Below are positions 32,939-42,533 of a stretch of DNA of 64,000 bases, piece by piece. This DNA comes from Campanula takesimana (lineage: Eukaryota > Streptophyta > Magnoliopsida > Asterales > Campanulaceae), in the NCBI GenBank assembly GCA_026119855.1, contig JAOWBW010000481.1:496001-560000 (forward strand), given 5' to 3'. Made by a program: the position numbers and the translations under genes. The notes beneath the pieces are model-generated. The model was given only the letters and a program-made list of their open reading frames with translations. It was not told where the DNA came from and searched no databases. Numbering within the stretch: the stretch's first letter is position 1; each line of letters begins with the position of its first letter.

Positions 32939-34880
32939 GAAGATAATTTTGAAACGGAGGGAGTATAACCAAGTATGTATCTGAAAAATAAAGAGAGAAT
33001 AAATATTTACAACAATCATTATTACATGATTCATAGACACACGTTTCAATTTTTTTAAGAGGAAATTTTGTAGCATGTTCCATCACAATTTCTTTTACTG
33101 AGCGTTAAACTAGAGGTGGCAAATTGTATTCGTCCGTACAAACCAATTCATATATCAACCGTACCAATTATAATTGGTATAAAAAAATAGGTATACCAAA
33201 CTTTGTTGTAGGTAGTACCGTACCAATTTTGTCTAATTGGTTGGTACACGATACTCTCTCCGTCCCATAACTATGTGCACAAAATGAGTTTTGCACGGGA
33301 ATTAAGGGATGAATAGTAGTGGGTAGTTGTTGTGAGTGTGAAAAGTGGAGTAGGAAAGAGAAAATGGGGAAGTGAATAGTACGTTGATTGGTGTTGTGAG
33401 TATAAAAGTAAAGTAGGAGAGATAATGAGTGGGATGAATCAGAATATGTTGGGAAAAACGCGTTTTACACGCGTCTTAGTTTAAAACGTGTTTTCAATAT
33501 GTGGAGTGGCATTTTTGTAAATAAATGGAACGTTACTAAAAGACGCGGTGGCATTTTTGCAAATAACTGGAACTTACGAAACCCACCAGGCACTTTTTTA
33601 CTCCGTATGAGGCATTTTGCAATACTACAAGAGGCACTTTTTAATACTAACGCATGCACTTGTTTTAGAACTTAGAAAAACTCGCTTGGCACATACAAAA
33701 AATCACCAGACACTTTTTTACACTATAGGAGGCATTTTGCAATACTACAAAGGCACTTTTTAATACTAGAGCAGGCACTTGTTTTGAAAATTTTAAAAAC
33801 CCACCAAACACTTGTTGACAATGTAAGAGGCATTTTTCAATATACCAAGAGACACTTTGTAATAGTAAGACATGCAGTCTTAAAACGACCACTAAAAGTG
33901 CCTCGTTGAATGTATAAAAGTGTTTGCTTGAATATTTATAAGTGTAATCACTAGTACATTTTGAAACTTAGGAAACGCAGCTTAGATAGCGCTTTTAAGA
34001 AGTGCTATCTAAGAGGTATCCTTGCATAGCGCATAAACTTCCTTGAATCTAGTAATCAAACCACAAGAAAAATAAAAATAGAAATAAAATAGCTAGTATA
34101 GCGCATGTCAGCTAAACGCTATCTTTGGTAGTAGCTACTATAGCGCATATTTGAAGCGCTATCTAACCTAGCGTTTCATAAGTTTTTTTTTTTTTTGACC
34201 AAGTTAATAAGCTAAAGCGCTGTCTAAGTTAAACCTATACGTAGTACTAACAACACTGCGGGGGCCTCTTCAGTTCGATATTCGACAGTGCCTAAACCGG
34301 TCGATAGTTTGCTGCCAGAAGACCGATCGACGACCACAAGAGCTCCCCGCCGACGACGACAGGGGAAGGCAACCCTTCCCCAGCCACCGCTACCGACGAC
34401 AGAGCGAGACCCCTTCCTCCCAACCCTAGCCCTCTGTTTCCTCCAAACGCCCTGAACAAAGATTTGTCGATTTCATTCTCCAGGTATGTCACAAAGCTCC
34501 CCTATTATGATTTTTCTGAATTTATTAAGGTAATTTTTTATTGTGTTTTGCAATTGAATCGATTTTCGGTTTTGAAATTGATGTTAGTGTCATAGTCATC
34601 TCCTTTATATTCTTGACATTCTTTCTAGTTCAAACCTTAATTTAATCCAAGACTGTCTCTTCGATTTGTAAATTGACATTGGGTAACTAGCTATTGTTCA
34701 ATTTGATTTTGAACGAGTATAATTGGTAAATTTGAGTTCAATCTAACAATCACCACTTGATAGTTATTCCCTTCTCTTCGACGCGTAAATTTGAGCGAGT
34801 ATATCTGATTCAGTAAATTGCTAGAACCATTTGTAGTTGTTGCCTGGAGTAAGCCTACAAATAAGCATTGTTTATGCTAA

Positions 34881-35156
34881 GGTGGCACGCTTATCATATA
34901 TCCCATGGCTTTGCTTGGCCAATGGAAGATGAGGGTTGGTATTTTGCTTTTACCATTTTCATTTCTCAACCACTTAACTGTATATTAGTTTACGTACCAT
35001 TTAAATTAACAGGATGAGCTTGAAAACAATTCCAAGCCAGAGAGTATATCAGTTTCTGTGTTTTATGGAGGGGAAAGAAGCAATAACCCGAAAGTGATAG
35101 CTGAGCCTGATGTTATCTTGACTACATACGCTGTCTTATCTGCATACTACAAATCT
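34881..35156 (+). pseudogene. captured RAD5/SMARCA3-like helicase exons
   Basis: The first piece (34881-34928) reads GGTLIIYPMALLGQWK. The second (35013-35156) reads DELENNSKPESISVSVFYGG, then NPKVIAEPDVILTTYAVLSA and YYKS, and ends at a GTAAGT donor. Together they are the Walker A-downstream part of the SNF2 ATPase of plant RAD5 homologues (the motif Ia and II region; canonical text like PMALLGQWKDELE...HYGGDR). The intron between them is kept, with acceptor AACAG, but its donor is AT instead of GT (AAG|ATGAGG). Only about 65 residues of a roughly 1000-residue protein are present, so it is a transduplicated fragment. Confidence 0.8.
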
Positions 35157-35620
35157 GTAAGTTATGCTATCTTTATCTTATTTTCTTTTTTTGTCCCTTT
35201 TACATTCACATAATTATATTCTCCCTCCGCCCAAAAACGATCTTCACATAATTATATTGATTGATTAACACAGCAAAACAGGATGAGCAAATCTAGGTTT
35301 ACTTCTTTTCATTTGATAATTTGTTTACTATGGGACGGAGGTAGTAAATAATAGAGTAGCTATGACCTTTTTCTTCCATAAAAAAATATCATTGGAAGAA
35401 GTTATAACAAACATGAGATGTAGTTATGACATTTTTTTTACATTTATGTTTCTGTTCTAGAAATCCACTGACATCGTTAATTGTCTTGAAACTTTTTTCA
35501 AATAGATGGATATGTGGCCAATGGTGGCTCCTAACAGTTGGTCCCTTCTCCCCTACACGACTTAGCTATCAATGAGTCAACTTTTTTTTCACACTTTAGT
35601 GGTTAATCTGTGAATGATTG

Positions 35621-35944
35621 CAAATATTTGTTGGAGGTCTTAACCCCACTGTCAGCGACGAGGATCTCAGGCAACCTTTCTCCCAGTATTGCGAGATTGT
35701 GTCGGTAAAAATACCTGGTAGGTAAGGGTGTGGGTTTGCACAATTTGTTAGCTGGTAGAATTTCAGGTCCATTACCATTTTCAAATATTTGGGATCAACT
35801 AATTTAGTTTGGTGTTATATTTTTATCTATCTAACTGGCACTGGCAGAAACAATGCTAAGGAGGCACTGCAGAATTTAACTGGTACAACAATCGGGAAGC
35901 AAACAGTGAGGCTTTGTTGGGGCCATAACCCAGCAAATAAGCAG
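35621..35944 (+). pseudogene. captured RBP45/RBP47-like RNA-binding protein exons
   Basis: The block at 35624-35720 reads IFVGGLNPTVSDEDLRQPFS, then QYCEIVSVKIP. The block at 35847-35944, after GGCAG, reads NNAKEALQNLTGTTIGKQTV, then RLCWGHNPANKQ before a GT. This is the third RRM of the plant oligouridylate/poly(A)-binding RBP45/47 family (RNP2 IFVGGL; the GKQTVRLSWGRNPANKQ end is diagnostic). Small indels around 35716-35735 break the RNP1 region. The donor and acceptor are retained, showing capture from genomic DNA rather than mRNA. Confidence 0.82.
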
Positions 35945-36164
35945 GTAATCACCTGTTTAGTTCTTCGCCCGCCCCTCAATCTGCTTACCTATTCCAGTAA
36001 ATGACATTATGAACTATTGGGACATGTTTGAAGTTTTTTTTTTTCAACCACTAAAAATTCTACTTGAAAATTGATTATCTCGTGGATCTAAAGTAAGTTC
36101 CATGCTAACATAAACCTCACAAACAAAATGTCTGTGATTGATATTTTAAAGATGATTTATTCGT

Positions 36165-36460
36165 TTTTGAAATGGTACACTTAAATACGAGTGGGACGGA
36201 CGGAGTAAATGAATTGGGTTTTTGTTTGTTATTTTGGGATATTGTAAAATGGGACACTTAAATAACGAGCGGGACGGACAGAGTAAATGATTTAGGTTTT
36301 TGTTTGTTATTTTGGGATATTGTAAAATGGGATACTTAAATAATGAGTGGGACGGAGGGATTAAATACGAGCGGGACGGAGGGAGTAAATACGAGCGGGA
36401 CGGAGGGAGTAAATGATTTGGGTTTTTGTTTGTTATTTTGGGATATTGTAAAATGACACT
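36165..36460 (+). repeat. tandem array built on Stowaway MITE ends
   Basis: Three units of about 79 bp read AAATGGGACACTTAAATA, CGAGCGGGACGGAGGGAG, TAAATGATTTGGGTTTTTG and TTATTTTGGGATATTGTA in order. In the third unit the 24-bp piece TAAATACGAGCGGGACGG..GAG is itself repeated. The array includes the MITE terminus and its TA target site. Confidence 0.85.
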
Positions 36461-36809
36461 TAAAATAGGCAACAGTTTTTGTTTAAACTGAACTAGAAAA
36501 AAAAAAAAAAAAAAAAAAAAGATTTTGAATTAGAGTCCGTGTAACTAAGGTTACATCTTCATTTTGGGTCGGAGGGAGTAGTTTTTTTGTTCAGCTCTAG
36601 TATCATTCACTGAAATTCAGGGACATGAAATTTAGGGACAACAGGGTTCTTATTTTTTTTTATCTGAGCCATGTAGTTTTTTATTCCATAAACTTTCAAC
36701 GTGAATACTATCTAGCTAGAGCCTGCGTTGAGTTTCTAACTTTAAATGACTCTTAAATAGTAAGGAATTGTCAAAGTTTGGTATTTAAATTGTAATGTAA
36801 TGTTTGTAG

Positions 36810-36935
36810 ATCTTGAAGCCAAGGAAGATGGACAACGGGAAAAGAAAGCTTCACAGGAAGCTGATCAATCTGGAACAGAAAAGAAAAAGAACATTGAGAG
36901 TGTATTGCTCATTTGTGAAACAAGTAACCCTTTTT
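36810..36935 (+). other. exon-like charged block in the CACTA element
   Basis: After TGTTTGTAG the frame reads DLEAKEDGQREKKASQEADQ, then SGTEKKKNIESVL, and ends near a GTAAGT at 36938. Composition suggests a disordered, highly charged protein piece. The parent gene is not recognised. Confidence 0.35.
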
Positions 36936-37443
36936 CTGTAAGTAAATCACTCAATTTCATCTCTCAATTCTAGCTTTCTGTTCTCCTTTTTTTTTTTTGT
37001 ACTCTGTAGTGGTGATAGTGTTAATTAGAACTGATTTTGTTGTATCTAATAAATGTCTTTTTTGTTACAGTTTGTCCATACAAATCGAATCAAGTGTTAT
37101 CCTCAGAGCAAAATGCAGATTTTTCTGGTTAATAGGGTATGATACTTGTATAACCGATTTCTTAAGTAAAACATGGTACGGAAGTAGTAGAAAATAGGTA
37201 TTAGGGTGTATGTAATGAATTGTTTATTGTAAGATTAACTATTTTATTGATGATCGAGAACAAAGATATAACTCTTGTTAGTTTATAACTCTTGTGGATG
37301 TTGTAAGAATTATTATTGGTGTATGTAATGAAAGGTTGATTGTTATTGTTGAATGAAATGTTTGTTAGTTAAAATTAATTTTTATTTATTCAATTTCATG
37401 GTTATAATTTATATAAAAATAGGTGCAGCAGGGCAAAAAAATG

Positions 37444-37459
<16 letters not shown>

Positions 37460-37500
<41 letters not shown>
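37460..37500. repeat. (AT)n microsatellite after an A tract
   Basis: About 20 TA units follow an A run at 37443-37460 inside the CACTA element. Confidence 0.9.
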
Positions 37501-37501
<1 letters not shown>

Positions 37502-37552
37502 CCTTAGATAGCGCTTTTTATGCGCTATCTAAGTTAGCTCGCATTTAAAAAA

Positions 37553-38373
37553 GACAAAAACTTGTGTGAGAACACTCCAACCCGTCTCATGGGTGAGACG
37601 GGTCATTTTTTTGACCCATTACCCGACCCACAACCCTGCTCCAGGACCCATGGGGGGACCCTGCCACGTGGCAGCCCCTCATTGGTCCAAAAAAAAAATA
37701 TTTTTTTTTTTTTTTTTTTTTTTGCTTTTTTAAAAATTTTTATATATTTTTTTTTGGTTTTTTTTCGGTTTGTGAAAAGTAATAGTTACCATCTCTTAAA
37801 GTAATAGTTACCATCTCTTAAAGTAATAGTGTTATTCCTATGTTTTCTTCGTTTGCCAAAAGTAATACTTATTATAACTAAAATGTAACAAACGTGTTAT
37901 TTATATGTAATAGTATTTGTAAATAATTGTAATACATATGTATAGATATCTATTTGTTTTCAAACAATAAGTTACAATGGGGTCAAATTTATCATGATAC
38001 ATGTAAAAGTATTACATTATCTATAGAAATCTGTTACAATTTCGTCAATCAAAGTGTTACATTTATTTGTATAAACTTACTATTACATTCATATACATAA
38101 GTTATTACTTTTCAAATGGGTAAAAACGAGCTTTTGTTTTTTAAAACAAGTATTACGTTTACTTATGAACAATGTTACTTTAAGAGATGGTAACTATTAT
38201 TTTTTGCTAAACCACTGAAAAGCCGGAAAAAAAAATATAAAAACTCAAAAAAAAAAAAAAAAAAAAAAATCGGCCAATGGTGGGTTGCCACGTGGCGGGT
38301 TCGGCCCATGGGTCATGGGGCGACCCGTCTCATGCATGAGACGGATCCCCTTGTTCTCATGGGAGACCACCTC
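37553..38373. mobile_element. Mutator-like MITE family M, copy C
   Basis: Begins GACAAAAACTTGTGTGAGAA and ends ATGGGAGACCACCTC like copy A, with which it is nearly identical along its length. The 9-bp duplication TTTAAAAAA flanks it (37544-37552, 38374-38382). It is nested in the CACTA element between subterminal repeats. Confidence 0.85.
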
Positions 38374-38838
38374 TTTAAAAAAAAAAAAAGGACTTAGATA
38401 GCGCATAAAAAGCGCTATGCAAGTTGAATTCTGAATAACGCTATGTTAGATCCTTCGCTTGGATAGCGCTTAAAAAGCGCTATGTTAGCTTACATAGCGG
38501 TCGCTTACATAGCGTTTTTATGCGCTATCTAAGCCCAAAAATAAGCGCTATGCAAGGCTCATTTTGTACTAGTGAATATTACAACAGGCACTTTGTAATA
38601 TTAGAGAAGGCACATGATAATATTATAGAAGGCAATTGGGAAAAACAAGTTTTTCCTTAGCTTAGTGTTTTTCACAAGACCGACTCGGGGTGAATAGTAA
38701 AGATTCTTTGACATTTTAAGAAAGTGTGACTTATCAATAGAACACCCAAAATGGCAATTTGTGCACATAGTTATGGGACGGAGGGAGTATACAATATCGA
38801 CTTTTTTGTTGGTATACCATGTACCAACTATATATATC

Positions 38839-38866
38839 TGTGTGTGTGTGTGTGTGTGTGTGTGTG
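38839..38866. repeat. (TG)n microsatellite
   Basis: About 14 TG units. A matching (AC)n lies at 40478-40493, next to CAGGGGCGGACCCACC in reverse; the pair may be the edges of a degenerate hAT-like element (about 38866-40473). Confidence 0.6.
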
Positions 38867-38935
38867 GTGGTGGATCTACACCAAAATATTTGGTGTTGCC
38901 TCTTCTTAAAAAAAAAAAATAGCGCAAAGCTAATA

Positions 38936-39213
38936 CTCCCTCCGTCCCATAACTATGTGGACAAAATGAGTTGTGCACGGTAATTAAGGGATGAATAGTA
39001 GTGAGTAGTTGTTGTGAGTGTGAAAGGTGAAGCAGGATAGAGAAAGTGTGGTAGGGAATAGTAGGTTGATTGGTGTTGTGTGTATAAAAGTAAAGTATGA
39101 GAGAGAATGAGTGGGAGGAATAGTAAATATTCTTTGTCATTTTAAGAAAGTGTGATTTATCAATGAGACGCTCAGAAAGGAAATTTGTGCACATAGTTAT
39201 GGGACGGAGGGAG
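38936..39213. mobile_element. intact Stowaway-like MITE (CATAACTATGTG subfamily)
   Basis: CTCCCTCCGTCCCATAACTA and TAGTTATGGGACGGAGGGAG ends, TA on both sides. It is the reference copy for the split element 33254-38787. Confidence 0.9.
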
Positions 39214-39642
39214 TATTCAATACGTTAACATACTTAAATATAACACAGGAAAGCGATAAAATAATTCACCAAAACTAGTGATAAATGTATATATTTCAGA
39301 AAACATTATAGTAATAGTAAAAAGAAAACCAATATTACTACGATAAAAATAACTCACCAAAACTAGTGATAAATGTATATATTTCAAAAAACATTATAAT
39401 AATAGTAAAAAGAAAATCGATATTACTACTAGTTAAGCCAATAAGAATAAGAGAAAAATCTTTTTATTAATCAAGCTCATAATATTGAGATAGAAAAATT
39501 CAAATTAGGCTAATTAAGTTATTACAATGGCCTTTTGGGTTGAGAGTTTATTTTCTTTTTTTTTTACTTTGCTTTGAATAACTGTTGTTTTGAATGTGTT
39601 ACTTTGCTCATGCTCATCGACTGTAGTAGTATTTAATATATA

Positions 39643-39897
39643 CTCCCTCCGTCCCACTCGAATTAGGACAAATTTCCATTTTGGGTGTCCCATTCGAATT
39701 AAGACAACCCTAAAATGGAAATGTTTTATTTAAAGGGACACACATTCACACTCACAACAATTTTCCAATCATTATTCTCTACCTCACTTTCTCTCTCTTA
39801 CTTTACTTTTCATACTCACAACACCTACTCCACTAACACTTTTTCCTTAATCCCTGTGCCCATCCCAAAAATCCTAATTCGGGTGGGACGGAGGGAG
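39643..39897. mobile_element. Stowaway-like MITE (CACTCGAATTAGG subfamily)
   Basis: CTCCCTCCGTCCCACTCGAA and TTCGGGTGGGACGGAGGGAG ends with TA flanks; close relative of 15113-15366. Confidence 0.9.
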
Positions 39898-40016
39898 TAT
39901 ATTTTTGTCTCAAAAAGTCATTTTATTTTCAAAACTAAACCTTTAAAATTACTAAAATATACTCCCTTTCTTCTTTTTTTTTTGAAAATAAAATGACTTT
40001 TTGAGACAAAAATATA
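39898..40016. repeat. perfect 37-bp inverted repeat
   Basis: The arms at 39898-39934 and 39980-40016 (starting TATATTTTTGTCTCAAAAAG) are perfectly complementary around a 45-bp loop that ends with CTCCCTTTCTTC. It abuts the Stowaway on the left and a Stowaway start on the right (40017). Confidence 0.85.
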
Positions 40017-40506
40017 CTCCCTCCGTCCCACCCGAACTATATAATAGTAGCATTTGATTTCCGTTTCTTTTTTTTTTTGTCCTCCATATTATATTTATTA
40101 AAATACCGGATAATTATAGTTTAATGCAAAATATCATTTAAATTTTTTTATGTTGATCACGTAAAGATAAATATAAGTTGATATTTTATAATATGTAATA
40201 GAGTAGAAGACAATTATAACTTAAATTTTTAGTGTTATTTTTTTTTCAAAATTTTTTTTAGTGTTATTAGTGCACCCGATGGGCAGAAGCTCTAGGTCCG
40301 CCACTGCCCATATGCCCTTGGATTCTTAGACAAACAACTTAACCACTATATTACACATGTTGCCTTGTTCAACTCTGAGGCTCTTCATATGAAAATAACA
40401 TTATTTTGCAAAAAAAAAATAAAAAATGGCAATGCCTGGGCAACACCATGCACTGGTGGGTCCGCCCCTGATATACACACACACACACACATACACATAT
40501 ATAATA
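40017..40506. other. non-coding, Stowaway and hAT-like relics
   Basis: CTCCCTCCGTCCCACCCGAA at 40017 has no partner end nearby. GGTCCGCCACTGCCC at about 40296 and GGGTCCGCCCCTG at about 40458 look like hAT-like termini. No gene seen. Confidence 0.45.
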
Positions 40507-40634
40507 CTCCGTCTAATTGTCTAGGTATTTGAACTATTCAAAAGGTAGTTTGGTCTAATTGATATTTATTGATTTTTTTTTTTTTAATACATGTGAGAAG
40601 TTCTAAGACTATATATATATTGGGACGAATGGAG
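40507..40634. mobile_element. short Stowaway-like MITE
   Basis: CTCCGTCTAATTGTC at the left, ATTGGGACGAATGGAG at the right, TA flanks. At 128 bp it is shorter than its relatives. Confidence 0.65.
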
Positions 40635-40652
40635 TATCAAACATTAATTTCC

Positions 40653-40818
40653 ACCAAAGGTCTCTTGGCCTAGCGGTATCCGGGTGTGTGCCTAGAGTCG
40701 ATAGGGCTTAGTTGTATCCTTGGATGTTCTCTAATAGATCCATAGAGTCTGTAATAGGTATCAGTAGGGTTTGTAACACGATGGCAATTTCCTTAAATGA
40801 AACCAACTTTCTAAAAAA
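40653..40818 (+). mobile_element. tRNA-derived SINE
   Basis: The 166-bp element starts ACCAAAGGTCTCTTGGCCTA, with an A-box-like TGGCCTAGCGG near position 12, and ends in an A tract. It is flanked by a perfect 14-bp duplication AAACATTAATTTCC (40639-40652 and 40819-40832). Pol III promoter-like head, A tail and long duplication are the SINE signature; a B-box is only weakly seen near GAGTCGATAGGG. Confidence 0.82.
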
Positions 40819-40832
40819 AAACATTAATTTCC

Positions 40833-41285
40833 TTTTTCTAACCTTAAGTCCTTAAGTTACTTTATTACTATTTAAGAAAAAAATTCAAACTGCCTTATTT
40901 AAATCTTTTAGTTTGGAGTCGTGATGAATATTATGTAGAGTCACTGTATTGTTTAGTTCTCAAGACTTCAATTATTCTACTTTTCTATATTTTTAAGACT
41001 TTACAATTTGTATTTGAGATATATTTTTATGTTATAATGTGTTTTTTATACTAGACAAGAAATTCTAACAAAAAAAGGCATTATTTTTGTCTTCATTTAC
41101 ATTTGGTACATATCGAGTACCAACCGTACCAATAAACTTGGTATACCGACTTTTGTGGTTGGTACTGGTACATATTTTTTTTTTTACCAAATCATACTTA
41201 GCTAGTACACGTTACAAGCAAAATACACTCGGTATACCTACCAATCCACCCCTAGTTAAAACCTTTATTTTGTCATGTATAATTT
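40833..41285. other. remainder of the hAT-like element and target flank
   Basis: AT-rich. 41100-41254 is the right subterminal region of the hAT-like element with GTACCAACC-type words. 41281-41285 (AATTT) is the duplication of the next element. No gene. Confidence 0.55.
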
Positions 41286-41728
41286 TTATGATGCATAAAA
41301 AGGGTGGTACCGGGGGTACCTAATCAGTCGGGAACGCGGCGATGGATAATCCTGGACGAACGAACGGACGATCTGCAAAACAAACACCGATCTGCAAAAC
41401 AAACACCGTTAGGGCGCGAGGGAGTTACCCCCGCGAAAACCCTCCGGTGTGAGAATAAGCATCGTGTATAGAGATGATATAAACCGGAAGGAAAAGCGTA
41501 TTATAGTATTGAGAGGGTAATTTTGTGTGTACCTTTGTGTGTGGATTAGGACCCTTATTTATAGATTTGGGGTGGAGTGTTCACCAAGAATAGAGATCCA
41601 TCGTTGATTTGTATTAGGAGACTGAGTCCTTGTATAATTTAGGATCCTTAGCCCGGTAGGAGTCCCTTTGTACACAAATCGTAGTAGGAGTTTATTCCTT
41701 AATTTCAGGAGATAGAATATTCCGTTCA
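41286..41728 (-). repeat. 3' LTR of the LARD-like element
   Basis: 443 bp, nearly identical to 48759-49203. Its outer end reads TTATGATGCAT where the partner has TGATGATGCAT, so one terminal base has changed. Confidence 0.85.
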
Positions 41729-41742
41729 GTGGCCCCCAACTT
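41729..41742 (-). other. polypurine tract of the LARD-like element
   Basis: On the minus strand GAAGTTGGGGGCCAC precedes the LTR start TGAACGG. Confidence 0.55.
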
Positions 41743-41772
41743 CCTGATTGCATCGTAGTAAGAGAAGGAAGT

Positions 41773-42533
41773 TAGGGGTGGCCAATCGTACCAAACAAAA
41801 CCTACCAACCGAGTACCAGCCGAACCGAGAGCTTTGGTATACCGACAGTCGGTATACCGAAAGTTCGGTACGGTAGTACCGAACCGAGTTTGCAGTATTG
41901 GTTGGTACACGGTACACAAAAGTGAGTTCGGTTGGTATACCGTGTACCGAGTTTATTTTTATAAAAATAATGTTTATTATATATTTAATAATTTAATAGA
42001 AAAGTAAGTATATAAAAAAACTAAAAAAATGTGTTATTTAAAATTCCAGTCAGTTTTTTTATTTTTTCAGTTAGTTTTTGACAGTTTCAGTTAGTTTTTA
42101 GACAGTTTCTCAGTAAGTTTTTAACAGTTTCAGTTAGTTGTTTGACAGTTTCAGTTAGTTTTGACAGTTTCAGTTAGTTTTTGACAGTTTCAGTTAGTTT
42201 TTGACAGTTTCAGTTAGTTTTTTGACTGTTTCAGTTAGTTTTTGACAGTTTCAGTTAGTTTTTTGACTGTTTCAGTTAGTTTTTGACTGTTTCAGTTAGT
42301 TTTTTTTTACTGTTTCAGTTAATTTTTGACAGTTTCAGTTAATTTGTCTTCCACTTTTCCTTCTTTGGTAGAGGTGTAGTACCAACCGTACCAACCAAGT
42401 ACCAACCGTACCAAGAAGTTGGTATACCGAGTTTGTTGGTATGGTACTGGTACTCATTTTCATGTACCAACTTCATCTTGGTTGGTACTGGTACAAGGTA
42501 AAAAATGTTGGTATACCTACCATGCCACCCCTA
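41773..42533. mobile_element. hAT-type MITE with internal tandem repeat
   Basis: Ends TAGGGGTGGC and GCCACCCCTA, flanked by a perfect 8-bp duplication AAGGAAGT (41765-41772, 42534-42541). Subterminal regions are rich in ACCGAACCGA/GGTACCAACC words. It belongs to the same terminus group as 33111-41254 and sits in the LARD-like element. Confidence 0.9.
42040..42345 (+). repeat. about 20-bp tandem repeat in the hAT MITE
   Basis: Around fourteen copies of AGTTTTTGACAGTTTCAGTT with small length changes. Confidence 0.88.

Larger units (their letters stand above)
32070..33436 (+). repeat. duplicated segment, copy 1
   Basis: From CTGCAAGTATTTTAAATAA onward this matches 51808-56150 with high identity. 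Shared in order are the S-protein gene, the flank ATTTACAACAATCATTATTA, a hAT left end and a Stowaway left end. Copy 1 lacks five insertions present in copy 2, and so provides their empty sites. Confidence 0.88.
33949..38574 (+). mobile_element. CACTA (En/Spm) element with captured gene fragments
   Basis: Starts CACTAGTACATTTTGA and ends TCATTTTGTACTAGTG, flanked by AAT on both sides (33946-33948, 38575-38577), the CACTA hallmark of a 3-bp duplication. Both subterminal regions hold many copies of TAGCGC(N)AT(C/G)(T/C)AAG in both orientations, expected transposase binding repeats. No transposase was found. The interior carries exon pieces of RAD5-like and RBP45/47-like genes, a tandem array of Stowaway ends (36165-36460), an (AT)n tract and a nested Mutator-like MITE. 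It is non-autonomous. Confidence 0.88.
33440..38687. mobile_element. unclassified element inside the Stowaway, host of the CACTA
   Basis: Between the Stowaway halves, GGGATGAAT at the left (ending 33439) and GGGTGAAT at the right (38688-38695) could be an imperfect 8-bp duplication. Ends TTGGGAAAAACGCG and the reverse complement of GTTTTTCACAAGACC are weakly inverted. The left 500 bp is made of diverged repeats of GGCACTTTTTAATACTA and GAGGCATTTTGCAATACTA. The right 110 bp has the same words (GGCACTTTGTAATATTAG). Mutator-like is possible. Confidence 0.45.
33254..38787. mobile_element. Stowaway-like MITE split by a 5.2-kb insertion
   Basis: The left half starts CTCTCTCCGTCCCATAACTA after TA (33252-33253) and the right half ends TAGTTATGGGACGGAGGGAG before TA (38788-38789). 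The two halves together reproduce the intact copy at 38936-39213. The left half also occurs at 55996-56151. Confidence 0.82.
33111..41254. mobile_element. hAT-like element, expanded by nested insertions
   Basis: Left end TAGAGGTGGCAAATTG, right end CCAATCCACCCCTA. The right flank is GTTAAAAC and the left flank is GTTAAAC with one A lost (the duplicate copy at 55843-55850 still reads GTTAAAAC). An 8-bp duplication and TAGGGGTGGC termini fit hAT. Subterminal sequence is rich in GTACCAACC/GGTTGGTAC words. No transposase was found; most of the 8.1 kb belongs to later insertions. Confidence 0.75.

Noticed and set aside
40310..40380. tRNA-like sequence around AACTTAACCACTATATTACAC
   Set aside because: An A-box-like part is present on the minus strand but no B-box was found.
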